A stretch of DNA of 64,000 bases from Bradyrhizobium sp. CCBAU 53340 (GTDB lineage: Bacteria; Pseudomonadota; Alphaproteobacteria; Rhizobiales; Xanthobacteraceae): contig NZ_CP030055.1 in the NCBI RefSeq assembly GCF_015291645.1, forward strand, positions 682,001 through 746,000. The letters are read 5' to 3'. Below are positions 17,777 through 26,836 of the stretch, one piece after another (position 1 is the stretch's first letter; each line of letters starts with the position of its first letter). The notes under the pieces are model-generated. The model saw only the letters and a list, made by a program, of their open reading frames with translations, did no database searches and was not told the DNA's origin. The translations under genes were made by a program, and so were the position numbers.

Positions 17777-17932
17777 GGCATAATCCTTAACTCTGAACCC
17801 CCAATGATTGCGGCCGCCATTCGGGGCGCCACGGGGGCAAATTCTCTGTCCTTGCAGGGAGCGGGCGGACGTATAGGGGGAGTGGGGCGGGTAGTCAAGG
17901 ATTTGGGGCGGGGATCGTGCTCCGGAATAGAT

Positions 17933-18045
17933 GTCATCGCCCGCGAAGGCGGGCGATCCAGTATTCCAGAGGCCGGCGTTTGAGAGCCTGATCTTACCAC
18001 ATCCGCCCCGGCGTACTGGATGCCCCGGTCAAGCCGGGGCATGAC
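17933..18045. repeat. Intergenic palindromic repeat, family C
   Basis: GTCATCGCCCGCGAAGGCGG on one side, TGCCCCGGTCAAGCCGGGGC and ATGAC on the other, with a GCCCCGGCGTACTGGATG core. Similar elements are at 19731 and 48154. It sits in the 503-base gap 17777-18279, which otherwise contains only the rpmB and DUF3108 leaders and no gene. Confidence 0.7.
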
Positions 18046-18279
18046 AGCGGAGCAAGCGGGGGTATGACAGCGGGATGGGTGGGGAGAGGTATCGGAGCCC
18101 GGAGCGAGGCCGCGGGCCAATCACCAAAACGGCAATGTTTAAAACGCCTTACCATCACATAAAGGGCGCAATCGCCACTGATGAGTCCAGTGAGTTCCGA
18201 GCCTTGGCCGCCTTTATGCATTGCTTACGGCCGCAACAGGCTTAAGTAACAACCGCTCGCTTCCCGATTGGATCGTCTC

Positions 18280-19143
18280 GTGCACACGTCCCCCCTCATT
18301 CCGCCCCGGCCGCGCGCGGCCGGCCGGCTGGCGCTGGCCGCTTTTGGTGGCCTGCTGCTGGTGTGGGCGGCGGAGCCGGCGGCGGCGCAGGGCAAGCTCG
18401 AGGCGCAGTATGAGGCGAGCCTGGCCGGCATTCCGGTCGGCCGCGGCGCCTGGAACATCGATATCCAGGACGACGTGTTCTCGGCCGCGGCCTCCGGCGG
18501 CACCACCGGCATCCTGAAATCCTTCGCGGGCGGGTCCGGCACCGGCGCCAGCCAAGGGCGCATCGTCAATGGCGCGCTGGTCGCTTCGGCTTACCAGGCC
18601 TCCACCACCACCTCGAAGAAGACCGAAGAGATCCACATCACCCTCGACAAGGGCAATGTGAAGGAGTTCGGCATCATTCCCGAGCCACCGGTCGATCCTG
18701 ATCGCATCGTCGTCACCGAGGCGCATCGCCGCGGCGTGTTCGATCCGATGACGGCCTCGCTGGTGCGGGTGCCTGGAAACGGCGATCCCTTGTCGCCCGA
18801 GGCCTGCCACGGCTCAGCGCCCGTGTTCGACGGCCGCATGCGCTACGAACTCAAGCTCGATTTCAAGCGCATGGAGACCGTGAAGGCGGAGAAGGGGTAC
18901 AAGGGCCCGGTCGTGGTCTGCGCGCTCTATTTCGTGCCCGTCGCCGGCTACATCCCCGACCGCCCCGTGATCAAATACCTCGCCGCCCAGCGCAACATCG
19001 AGATCGCGTTCGCGCCGGTCGCGGGCACGCGCATCCTGGTTCCCTTCTGGCTCAAGGTTCCGACGCCGCTGGGCCCGGCGATGCTGGAAGCCACCAGCTT
19101 CATCACCACCGCCCAGCCGCCGCGCGTGGCGAAGACGCAGTAG
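18280..19143 (+). CDS. DUF3108 domain protein, secreted
   Basis: A protein of 287 residues (GTG start at 18280; TTG at 18268 would add four). The N-terminal stretch LALAAFGGLLLVWAAEPAAAQG is a signal peptide with an A-x-A site, so the protein is periplasmic or envelope-bound. The mature part, EAQYEASLAGIPVGRGAWNIDI, is the DUF3108 opening, and DPMTASLVRVPGNGDPLSPEACHG and AQRNIEIAF are further conserved-type stretches. DUF3108 proteins are beta-rich with no established activity. It stands alone upstream of a large gap. Confidence 0.8.
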   Translation: MHTSPLIPPRPRAAGRLALAAFGGLLLVWAAEPAAAQGKLEAQYEASLAGIPVGRGAWNIDIQDDVFSAAASGGTTGILKSFAGGSGTGASQGRIVNGALVASAYQASTTTSKKTEEIHITLDKGNVKEFGIIPEPPVDPDRIVVTEAHRRGVFDPMTASLVRVPGNGDPLSPEACHGSAPVFDGRMRYELKLDFKRMETVKAEKGYKGPVVVCALYFVPVAGYIPDRPVIKYLAAQRNIEIAFAPVAGTRILVPFWLKVPTPLGPAMLEATSFITTAQPPRVAKTQ

Positions 19144-19181
19144 GGCCCGGGGCCACGGAGGCCACGCCCTTCTCTGCCAGA

Positions 19182-19338
19182 CCGTCACCCTGAGGTGGCC
19201 GCCCCTTCGGCGGCCCTCGAAGGGCGACAGCCCGCCTGTTCCCGCGAGCGCAACCCAGCCGCCACATCCGGGCCGTGCACCCTTCGAGGCTCCCGGTACG
19301 GTGCTTCGCACCGCGCCACTCGCACCTCAGGATGACGG
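19182..19338. repeat. Intergenic repeat, family B
   Basis: Starts CCGTCACCCTGAGGTGGCCG, ends CGCACCTCAGGATGACGG, with an internal CCTTCGAGGCTCCC block. The same element is at 41402-41528. It opens the 777-base gap 19144-19920; a family C repeat lies at 19731. The 390 bases between them hold no supported gene. Confidence 0.75.
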
Positions 19339-19730
19339 ATGGGCGAGATTCGGCTGGAAACCGGTGCCTCTCAGCGACATCAATGACTTACCTACTGTGC
19401 ATGGGGTTGTTTTCAGGTCATGGCGCAAGGCGCCGCCATTCCCGGAATCCATTTGACTCCCCGGCGATTCTGATTCGACTCCGCGCCGTCCCCAATTTTA
19501 AGGAACACGCCACCAAATCGTCGCTTGTACGACGTCACAAAACTTCATCTAGTGCGCACGCAAAACGAGTCCCACGACACCTTGCGTGAACGTAACAGGA
19601 CTCAACAGGGAGTCAGCGATTCGGCCGCGATTCGTTCTAGAGTCGTTCCGAAGCTTAAGAGATGCGGGAAAAGCGTCGCAAATTGAGACAGTTGCGCGAG
19701 GTTTGGGGAAGCGTCACCGCGTCCTCCGTT

Positions 19731-19833
19731 GTCATGCCCCGGCTTGACCGGGGCATCCAGTACGCCGAGGCCTCTCGGCTCAGCCACGGACGCCTCGGCG
19801 TACTAGATCGCCCGGTCAAGCCGGGCGATGACA
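19731..19833. repeat. Intergenic palindromic repeat, family C
   Basis: Arms GTCATGCCCCGGCTTGACCG and CGGTCAAGCCGGGCGATGAC, inner ACGCCGAGGC / GCCTCGGCGT. Located about 90 bases upstream of the SUV3-like helicase gene. Confidence 0.75.
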
Positions 19834-19920
19834 GTTGTGCGTGTGGTGAGCGCTCGGCATGCCATTGCCCCCATCAGGCCCTGACAATCGCCTCATTAGC
19901 CATTACCTAATCACCTAGAC

Positions 19921-22900
19921 ATGGCCTTTCCTCCTTCCCCCTTTGCTTCCGAGCGCGCGCCGGGTAGCGGCGTCACTGCGGTGCTCGGGCCGACCAACAC
20001 CGGCAAGACCCATCTCGCCATCGAACGGATGCTCGCGCATTCCTCAGGGCTGATCGGCCTGCCGCTGCGCCTGCTCGCGCGCGAGGTCTATAACAAGATC
20101 GTCGCGCGCGTCGGCCCTGAAGCGGTCGCGCTGGTGACGGGCGAGGAGAAGATCAAGCCGAAGTCGCCGCGCTATTGGGTGTCGACCGTCGAGGCGATGC
20201 CGCGCGACCTCGATGTCTCCTTCCTCGCCGTCGACGAGATCCAGATCGCCTCCGACCTCGAGCGCGGCCACGTCTTCACCGACCGCATCCTCAACCGTCG
20301 CGGCCGCGACGAGACGTTGCTGCTAGGCGCCGCCACGATGCGCCCGATCATCGAGCGGCTGTTGCCGGGCGTGTCCATGATCACGCGTCCCCGCCTGTCT
20401 AGCCTCGAATTCGCCGGCGACCGCAAGATCACGCGCCAGCCGCGCCGCACCGCGATCGTCGCGTTCTCGGCCGACGAGGTCTACGCCATCGCCGAGCTGA
20501 TTCGCCGCCAGCATGGCGGCGCGGCCGTGGTGCTGGGCTCGCTCTCGCCCCGCACGCGCAATGCGCAGGTCGAGATGTTCCAGAACGGCGACGTCGATTA
20601 TCTCGTCGCCACCGACGCCGTCGGCATGGGCCTCAATCTCGACGTCGACCACGTCGCCTTTGCGTCCGACCGCAAGTTCGACGGCTATCAGTTCCGCCGC
20701 CTGACGCCGGCCGAGTTCGCGCAAGTCGCGGGCCGCGCCGGCCGCGCCACGCGCAACGGCACGTTCGGCACCACGGGCCGCTGCGCCCCCTTCGAGCCCG
20801 AGCTCGTGAACGCGCTGCAGAACCACATCTTCGATCCCGTGAAGATGCTGCAATGGCGCAATTCGAAGCTGGATTTCTCCTCCCTCGGTGCGCTCCAGGT
20901 CTCGCTGAACCTGGCCCCCGGCCACGACACCTTGACGCGGGCGCCGATCGCCGAAGACATGCGCGTGCTCGACCACGCCGCCCGCGACGTCGAGGTGCGC
21001 GATATCGCGCATGGCAAGGCCGCGGTGGAACGGCTGTGGGAGGCTTGCCAGGTCCCCGATTACCGAAAGCTGTCGCCGGCGGCCCATGCCGAGCTGGTGA
21101 CGACGCTCTACGGCTTCCTGATGCGGAAGGGTTGCATCCCCGATGCCTGGTTTGCCGCCCAGGTCGACCAGTCCGACCGTATCGACGGCGACATCGACAC
21201 GCTGTCGGCCCGGATCGCACAGATCCGCACCTGGACCTTCGTCGCCAACCGCCCGGACTGGCTGAAAGACCCCGATCGCTGGCAGGGGATCACGCGGGAG
21301 GTCGAAAATAAATTGTCGGATGCGCTCCACGAACGCTTGACTGAGCGTTTCGTTGATCGCCGGACCAGTGTATTGATGCGCCGCCTGCGGGAGAACACGA
21401 GCTTGAATACGGAAATCGGCAAGACCGGCGAAGTCATCGTCGAAGGCCATGTCATCGGCCGCCTCGACGGCTTCACCTTTGCACCGGATGCGGCGGAAGC
21501 CGGCTCCGATGCGAAAGCCTTGCAGGCTGCCGCGCAAGCGGTGCTCGCCGGCGAGATCAACGCGCGCGCCGAAAAACTGGGCAACGCGCCGGACGATCAG
21601 TTCGTGCTGACCTCGGAAGGCACCATCCGCTGGACCGGCGATGCCGTGGCGCGGCTGTCCGCCGCAGAGGATGCGCTGCATCCGCGCATTCGCATCATCT
21701 CGGACGAGCGCCTGACGGGCGGCCCGCGCGAGAAGGTGCAGGCGCGGCTCGACCTCTGGCTCAAGACGCATATCGAGAAGCTGCTCGGGCCGATGTTCGA
21801 GCTGTCGAAGGCCGAGGACGTCACCGGCATTGCCCGCGGCATCGCCTATCAGCTGGTCGAGGCGCTCGGCGTGCTCGAGCGTCCGAAGATCGCGAGCGAG
21901 CTGAAGGATCTCGACCAGCCCTCGCGCGCGACCTTGCGCAAATACGGCGTGCGCTTCGGCGCCTATCACATCTATTTCCCCGGCATCCTGAAGCCCGCCG
22001 CGCGCGCGCTCGCCGCGCTGTTGTGGGCGCTGAAGCAGGACAATGTCGATCTGTCGGCACTGTCGGGCGCGCAGCATCTGGCCTCATCCGGCCGCACCTC
22101 GTTCCCGGTCGACAAGAGCCTGCCGCGCGATGCCTATCGCGTGCTCGGCTACAAGCAGGCCGGCGAGCGCGCCGTGCGCGTCGACATCCTGGAGCGCCTC
22201 GCCGATCTGATCCGTCCGGCGCTGGCCTGGCGCGAGAATTCGCCGGGCGAAAAGCCGGCCGGCGCGTTCGATGGCCGCGGCTTCGTGGTGACGCAGGCGA
22301 TGACGTCGCTCACCGGCTCGGCCGGCGAAGATTTTGCCTCGGTGCTGCGTGCGCTCGGCTATCGCATGGAGAAGCGTGCGCCGCTGCCGCCGAAGCCGGT
22401 GGCTGTTGCTGAGACGCCGGCTGCGGAAGCGTCCGCCGAGACGCCCGCGGCCGAAGAGGCCGCAGCGCCCGCGGACGCCGCAATCGAAGCCGTCACCGTC
22501 GAAGACGCGCCCGGCATGGAGCAGCCCGATCAGGCAGCGCCCGAAGAGCCTGCGCTCGAAGCCTTGCCTGAAGCGCCGGTCACGCCGGAAGACGCGCCTG
22601 GTATCGCGCCGCCGGCCGAAGAAGCTGCTGCGCCCGTCGAGGCTGCTCTTGAAGCCGCTGCTGCCGAAATCGCCGCAGTGGAAGCCGCTGCATCGCCGGA
22701 TGCTGCCGCGCCCGTCGAAGCCGCGCCGACTGAAGTTACTGCCGCGCCTGCAGAGCCCGAGCTCGTCGAAGTCTGGCGCCCCGGCGGCCGTCACGAGGAC
22801 CGCAAGCCTCGCCACGAGCGTCATCGTCATCAGCGTCACCACAATCAGCGGCCGCAGGCCGGTGCTGAAGCTGGCGCTACATCCGGTGTAGCGAGCGCCG

Positions 22901-23304
22901 CGCCCGGCGAAGCCGCCGAAGGCGCGAAGCCGGGTCATCGTCACGGCGGTGGTCATCGCCGCGACCGCGATGCCGGTCGGGATTTCCGCAAGCCGCGCGA
23001 AGGCGGCGAGGGCGGTGAGCGCCGCGACGATCGCAATCGCAGCTTCCAAGGTAGAGAACAGGGCAAGGACCGCGACAAGGATCGCGATCGCAACCGCGAC
23101 AACAAGAAGTTCGGCGGCGATCGTGACCATCGCGGCCGCGATCGCGACAAGGGTCGCGATCGCAGGGATCGCGAGTCCGGTCCGTCGCTGCGTCCCTACG
23201 CATCCAGCGCGAATCCGCGCGAGCGCGATCGTCCGGCGGACCCGAACTCGCCGTTCGCAAAGCTCGCCGCGCTGAAAGAGCAACTCGCCGGTCGGAAGGA
23301 GTGA
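19921..23304 (+). CDS. SUV3-like RNA/DNA helicase with charged low-complexity tail
   Basis: A 1127-residue superfamily 2 helicase similar to mitochondrial SUV3, an RNA helicase of the degradosome. Motifs: VLGPTNTGKTHLA (Walker A, 23-30), AVDEIQIASD (DEIQ in place of DEAD, 105-108), a helicase C motif QVAGRAGRATRNGTFGTTG, then a long helical region. From about residue 830 it becomes low complexity: first Ala/Glu/Pro-rich acidic (about 830-960), then His/Arg/Asp-rich with RDRD repeats (about 975-1110). The tail probably binds RNA or scaffolds partners. The S4 RNA-binding gene follows within five bases, which supports an RNA role. Confidence 0.85.
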   Translation: MAFPPSPFASERAPGSGVTAVLGPTNTGKTHLAIERMLAHSSGLIGLPLRLLAREVYNKIVARVGPEAVALVTGEEKIKPKSPRYWVSTVEAMPRDLDVSFLAVDEIQIASDLERGHVFTDRILNRRGRDETLLLGAATMRPIIERLLPGVSMITRPRLSSLEFAGDRKITRQPRRTAIVAFSADEVYAIAELIRRQHGGAAVVLGSLSPRTRNAQVEMFQNGDVDYLVATDAVGMGLNLDVDHVAFASDRKFDGYQFRRLTPAEFAQVAGRAGRATRNGTFGTTGRCAPFEPELVNALQNHIFDPVKMLQWRNSKLDFSSLGALQVSLNLAPGHDTLTRAPIAEDMRVLDHAARDVEVRDIAHGKAAVERLWEACQVPDYRKLSPAAHAELVTTLYGFLMRKGCIPDAWFAAQVDQSDRIDGDIDTLSARIAQIRTWTFVANRPDWLKDPDRWQGITREVENKLSDALHERLTERFVDRRTSVLMRRLRENTSLNTEIGKTGEVIVEGHVIGRLDGFTFAPDAAEAGSDAKALQAAAQAVLAGEINARAEKLGNAPDDQFVLTSEGTIRWTGDAVARLSAAEDALHPRIRIISDERLTGGPREKVQARLDLWLKTHIEKLLGPMFELSKAEDVTGIARGIAYQLVEALGVLERPKIASELKDLDQPSRATLRKYGVRFGAYHIYFPGILKPAARALAALLWALKQDNVDLSALSGAQHLASSGRTSFPVDKSLPRDAYRVLGYKQAGERAVRVDILERLADLIRPALAWRENSPGEKPAGAFDGRGFVVTQAMTSLTGSAGEDFASVLRALGYRMEKRAPLPPKPVAVAETPAAEASAETPAAEEAAAPADAAIEAVTVEDAPGMEQPDQAAPEEPALEALPEAPVTPEDAPGIAPPAEEAAAPVEAALEAAAAEIAAVEAAASPDAAAPVEAAPTEVTAAPAEPELVEVWRPGGRHEDRKPRHERHRHQRHHNQRPQAGAEAGATSGVASAAPGEAAEGAKPGHRHGGGHRRDRDAGRDFRKPREGGEGGERRDDRNRSFQGREQGKDRDKDRDRNRDNKKFGGDRDHRGRDRDKGRDRRDRESGPSLRPYASSANPRERDRPADPNSPFAKLAALKEQLAGRKE

Positions 23305-23308
23305 TCCC

Positions 23309-23587
23309 ACGACCACCGAGCGGCAGCGTTTGGATAAATGGCTGTGGCACGCGCGGGTGGTGAAGGCGCGCACCTCGGCGGCTGAGCTGGTGGAGTCCGG
23401 CCACGTCCGTATCAACGGCACCCGCGAAAAATCGCCGGGCCATGCGATCAAGATTGGTGATGTCATCACCGTCGCACTCGATCGTACCGTGCGCGTGCTG
23501 AAGGTCACCGGGTTCAACGAGCGCCGCGGCGATGCCGCCTCGGCCCGCGTGCTCTTTGAGGAGCTCGGCGACGTAAAGCGCAATTAA
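23309..23587 (+). CDS. S4 domain RNA-binding protein (Hsp15-like)
   Basis: Small S4 protein of about 92 residues: RLDKWLWHARVVKARTSAAELVESGHVRING is the S4 RNA-binding loop, as in heat-shock protein 15, which recycles stalled 50S-nascent chain complexes. The family N-terminus TTERQRLDKWL is encoded, but the codon before it is ACG (23309), preceded by AAGGAG at 23297. Either ACG is used, or translation starts at TTG 23330 inside the conserved region. The gene starts five bases after the helicase stop and is surely co-transcribed. Confidence 0.85.
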   Translation, partial: TTTERQRLDKWLWHARVVKARTSAAELVESGHVRINGTREKSPGHAIKIGDVITVALDRTVRVLKVTGFNERRGDAASARVLFEELGDVKRN

Positions 23588-23719
23588 TTGCGCTTGGTAT
23601 TCATTTCTTGGTCGATCAAACGCACAAAGCCGTCATGATCGGGCCTCCCCGACCTTGCGGCGCCGGGCCATCCGCGCTAGGCAAGCCGCGACTTTTAAAA
23701 GAGCTTTTCGGAGCGTTGG

Positions 23720-24058
23720 ATGACTTACGTCGTCACTGAAAACTGCATCAAGTGCAAGTACACCGACTGCGTCGAGGTCTGCCCGGTCGATTGTTTCTAC
23801 GAGGGTGAGAACATGCTGGTCATCCACCCGGATGAGTGCATCGATTGTGGCGTGTGTGAGCCGGAATGCCCTGCCGATGCCATCAAGCCGGACACGGAAC
23901 CGGGCCTGGAAAAGTGGCTCGAGGTCAATGCCGAATACGCCAAGAGCTGGCCGAACATCACCCAGAAGAAAGAATCACCTGAGGACGCGAAGGAATTCGA
24001 CGGGATGGAAGGCAAGTTCGCGAAATATTTTTCTCCGAACCCCGGCTCCGGCGACTAA
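23720..24058 (+). CDS. fdxA: 7Fe ferredoxin FdxA
   Basis: A 112-residue ferredoxin with one 3Fe-4S and one 4Fe-4S cluster. Cysteines appear as [17 protein letters not shown] and [12 protein letters not shown], the typical FdxA pattern in which the first site has a reduced cysteine set. The C-terminal half ([18 protein letters not shown]) is the helical extension conserved in alphaproteobacterial FdxA. It serves as a low-potential electron carrier in the cytoplasm. fdxA followed by carD is a frequent arrangement in Rhizobiales. Confidence 0.95.
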   Translation: MTYVVTENCIKCKYTDCVEVCPVDCFYEGENMLVIHPDECIDCGVCEPECPADAIKPDTEPGLEKWLEVNAEYAKSWPNITQKKESPEDAKEFDGMEGKFAKYFSPNPGSGD

Positions 24059-24126
24059 TCCGCGCCCAAACTTAACCCTAATACCGTCGTCGCCGCTGAA
24101 AACCAGCCCTCAAGACCCCTAAATCA

Positions 24127-24160
24127 TTGATTTTTGCGGGAAATGTGCTATATTGAGCAC
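24127..24160 (+). promoter_or_regulatory. Predicted carD promoter with short inverted repeat
   Basis: TTGATT at 24127-24132 and TATATT at 24149-24154, 16 bases apart, resemble a sigma70 promoter. The -10 lies within GTGCT-atattg-AGCAC (24145-24160), an imperfect operator-like dyad. The transcript would start about 40 bases before the ATG at 24205. Confidence 0.5.
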
Positions 24161-24204
24161 ATTAAGCCGAACCCCGTCAGCCCCGTTGGCCCTTCTGGGT
24201 TCCC

Positions 24205-25218
24205 GTGAAACCAAATGTCGAACAGGGGCGTGGCAGTTTCCGCGCGCAGGCTGTGTCACAGAAAACGCGTAAAAAGAGTACTTCAGCGAGGGCTTCCCAT
24301 AAGGAGGCCAAAAAAGTCGCCGCGGCCAGCCGTAGCGCATCCAAGGGTCGGACCGCGACTAAGGGGCCGGCTGCAAAGTCCTCGAAGAACAAAAGAAGCG
24401 CAATGCCTAACAAGACTGCCAAACCGGCCGCGAAAGCGACCGTTGCCAAGCCTGCTGCTGCAAAGCCCGCTGCTGTTAAGGCTCACGCTGCCAAGCCCGT
24501 TGCTCCGAAGGCTCCCGTTGCTGCCGCCCCTGCCAAGGCCCCCGTTGCCGCTGCCAAGCCGGCTGTGAAGCCCGCTGCTGCGCCGAAGGTCGAGGAAAAG
24601 AAGGTCGTGACCCAGCGCCAGGGCTTCAAGGCCAACGAATTCGTCGTCTATCCCGCTCACGGCGTCGGCCAGATCCTGGCCATCGAGGAGCAGGAGATCG
24701 CCGGCGCGAAGCTCGAGCTGTTCGTCATCAACTTCATCAAGGACAAGATGACGCTGCGCGTTCCGACCGCCAAGGTCGCCAATGTCGGCATGCGCAAGCT
24801 GTCCGAGCCGGCGCTGGTCAAGAAGGCGCTCGAGACGCTCAAGGGCCGCGCCCGCGTCAAGCGCACCATGTGGTCGCGCCGTGCCCAGGAATACGAAGCG
24901 AAGATCAACTCGGGCGACATCGTCGCGATCGCGGAAGTCGTGCGCGACCTCTATCGCTCGGAGTCGCAGCCGGAGCAGTCCTACTCCGAACGCCAGCTCT
25001 ATGAAGCGGCGCTCGATCGCCTGTCCCGCGAGATCGCGGTGGTCCAGCACTCGACCGAGACCGAAGCGGTCAAGGAGATCGAGGCCCAGCTCGCCAAGAG
25101 CCCGCGTCGCGCCAATGCCAAGGCGGAAGCCGCCGATGGCGAAGCCGAGACGGACGCCGACAGCGATACCGACGATACCGATGGCGACGACACCACCGTC
25201 GCCGACGAGGCCGCGTAA
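24205..25218 (+). CDS. carD: CarD family transcription regulator with histone H1-like N-terminal tail
   Basis: CarD/CdnL proteins bind the RNA polymerase beta subunit and stabilise promoter open complexes. The CarD core is at about residues 139-300: GFKANEFVVYPAHGVGQILAIEEQ, then MTLRVPTAKVANVGMRKLSE and MWSRRAQEYEAKINSGD. It is preceded by about 135 residues rich in Lys, Ala, Pro (PAAKATVAKPAAAKPAAVKA), like histone H1 C-tails, and followed by an acidic tail of D/E/A. The ATG at 24205 fits a promoter just upstream; an inner ATG at 24403 would give a shorter tail (271 aa). A strong terminator follows. Confidence 0.9.
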   Translation: MKPNVEQGRGSFRAQAVSQKTRKKSTSARASHKEAKKVAAASRSASKGRTATKGPAAKSSKNKRSAMPNKTAKPAAKATVAKPAAAKPAAVKAHAAKPVAPKAPVAAAPAKAPVAAAKPAVKPAAAPKVEEKKVVTQRQGFKANEFVVYPAHGVGQILAIEEQEIAGAKLELFVINFIKDKMTLRVPTAKVANVGMRKLSEPALVKKALETLKGRARVKRTMWSRRAQEYEAKINSGDIVAIAEVVRDLYRSESQPEQSYSERQLYEAALDRLSREIAVVQHSTETEAVKEIEAQLAKSPRRANAKAEAADGEAETDADSDTDDTDGDDTTVADEAA

Positions 25219-25250
25219 GCGTCTCGCCGCGTTGAACGCAACAGATCAAA

Positions 25251-25278
25251 AGCCCGGCCGTTGGCCGGGCTTTTTGTT
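25251..25278 (+). terminator. Rho-independent terminator of carD
   Basis: Stem AGCCCGGCC / GGCCGGGCT with a GTT loop, followed by TTTTTGTTTG. It is 33 bases after the carD stop and before the convergent cyclase gene. Confidence 0.9.
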
Positions 25279-25316
25279 TGGGCGCGTGATCCAACGGTGG
25301 CCGAGCCTCGCCTTGG

Positions 25317-26702
25317 TCACGCGCACGGCTGGGTCCAGATCGCGATCGGCCGCTCGAGCCCGCGGATCGCTTGGGGCTCGCGGGCGATCAACGATGCAAA
25401 TGCTTCGGCTGTGCTACCGAGCTCCAGTTTGGCGCGACTGACGAGATCGTCGCTTGCTACCAGCGCGCAGTCGAGCGTGCGCGTCAGCCCCTCCAGTCGG
25501 CTTGCGGCATTGACGGTCGCACCGATCACGGCGAATTCCAGACAGGTGCGCCCGATATCGCCGAGCACCACCGGTCCGTAATGCAGGCCGAAGCTGACGC
25601 GCATCGGCGGCTCACCGGATGCCGTTCGCTGCGCGCTCCACCGGTCCGCTGCCGCGATCATGGCCTGGGCACAGCGCAACGCGTTGCTGGCGTCGCGCGG
25701 GCCTGAGAAGGGCGTGCCGAATGTCGCCATCAATCCATCGCCGAGATATTTGTCCAGCGTGCCCTCGTGACGGAAAACCTCCTGCTCCATCAATCCGTGA
25801 AATTCGCGCAACGTCCGCACCACTTCGTCCGGAGAGCGCACATCGGCAAAGGCGGTGAAGCCGACGATGTCCACGAACAGCACCGCGATGTCCTGGGTGC
25901 GCACCTGCTTCAACGGCTCGTCGTGCTTCGATAATTCCGTGACGACATTGGGTGAGAAGTAGCGCGCGAGGTTGCCGCGCTCCCGCTCCACCGCGGCGTG
26001 TCTGATCAATAGATCATTGCTGCGGCGAACCGCGAGCGCCAGCGTTATGGCCACGATCAGGAAGACGACGATTTCCTGGATGCGGAGGCCGAAGCCGATC
26101 GCAGTGGGTGAGATCAGCGCGAGCAGCCTGTGATCGCTGCTGACCGCCTCTGCAATGCGGGCGGTCAGCGCGGGATCGCGATCAGGTTGCCACCACACCC
26201 AGGCCACGCCGATCGCCCAGAGCGCTGCCGTCCATGTTCCGACCGCGACCACGGTTCGCCAGGAATAGGCCAGCGTGGCGCCCGCGAGCAGCACGAAGAA
26301 GTAGATGAAGTTGCCGAAATGGTATTGCATCGCCACCGGCCAGTGCGTCGTCCCGAAGGGGTTCGGGACGACAATGACGAATGTGAGCAGCGCCAGATCG
26401 CAGAACAGAAGCGCCAATTCCGATCGCGAGACGCCGACCCGTCCGACCCTGACCTGAGCCCAGCCGATCAGTGCGAACAGGGTGAGCAACGCCACGTAAT
26501 AGAGCTGGTCCCATGCCGGGTTGATGGCAAGCAGCAGGCAGGCGATGACGGCCAGCGCGACATAGCGCGCCCGTACGGCAAGTTGCAGGCCCTCCCGCTT
26601 GCCGGCCTCGAGCGCTACCTGCGCAAACTGAACGGTTTCGGTATCACGCTGGCTGCGCGTACGCGACAGCGCGGCGGACGAGCCGAGGCGCTCGACGAGC
26701 AT
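25317..26702 (-). CDS. Membrane-bound class III adenylate/guanylate cyclase
   Basis: A protein of 461 residues. About five to six hydrophobic segments occupy residues 45-235 (such as ARYVALAVIACLLLAI, FALIGWAQV, LLFCDLALLTFVIVV, IYFFVLLAGATLAYSW, IQEIVVFLIVAITLAL). A class III cyclase domain fills the C-terminal 190 residues: VLFVDIVGFTAF (metal-binding Asp), KYLGDGLMATFG (second metal Asp) and IGATVNAASRLEGLT (transition-state Asn/Arg). ATG at 26702 was taken instead of an in-frame start 20 codons upstream. It would make cAMP in response to a membrane signal. It is downstream of regR on the same strand, 134 bases away, so may be part of that transcript. Confidence 0.85.
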   Translation of the reverse strand: MLVERLGSSAALSRTRSQRDTETVQFAQVALEAGKREGLQLAVRARYVALAVIACLLLAINPAWDQLYYVALLTLFALIGWAQVRVGRVGVSRSELALLFCDLALLTFVIVVPNPFGTTHWPVAMQYHFGNFIYFFVLLAGATLAYSWRTVVAVGTWTAALWAIGVAWVWWQPDRDPALTARIAEAVSSDHRLLALISPTAIGFGLRIQEIVVFLIVAITLALAVRRSNDLLIRHAAVERERGNLARYFSPNVVTELSKHDEPLKQVRTQDIAVLFVDIVGFTAFADVRSPDEVVRTLREFHGLMEQEVFRHEGTLDKYLGDGLMATFGTPFSGPRDASNALRCAQAMIAAADRWSAQRTASGEPPMRVSFGLHYGPVVLGDIGRTCLEFAVIGATVNAASRLEGLTRTLDCALVASDDLVSRAKLELGSTAEAFASLIAREPQAIRGLERPIAIWTQPCA

Positions 26703-26836
26703 TGTCACGGGGCGGTCTCCTCGCTTGGGCCGTTGCAGCACGGCGGCCGTCAGCCACCGCATCGGGCAGTCTAGTGATGCAAGGCCGCGAGGTCATCAGC
26801 CCGAGCGAGTGTTTTGTTGCGCACGCGGCGAACCGC

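Noticed and set aside
19275..19589. 104-codon frame in the gap after the DUF3108 gene
   Set aside because: It runs through a family B repeat and has no ribosome binding site or protein-like composition.
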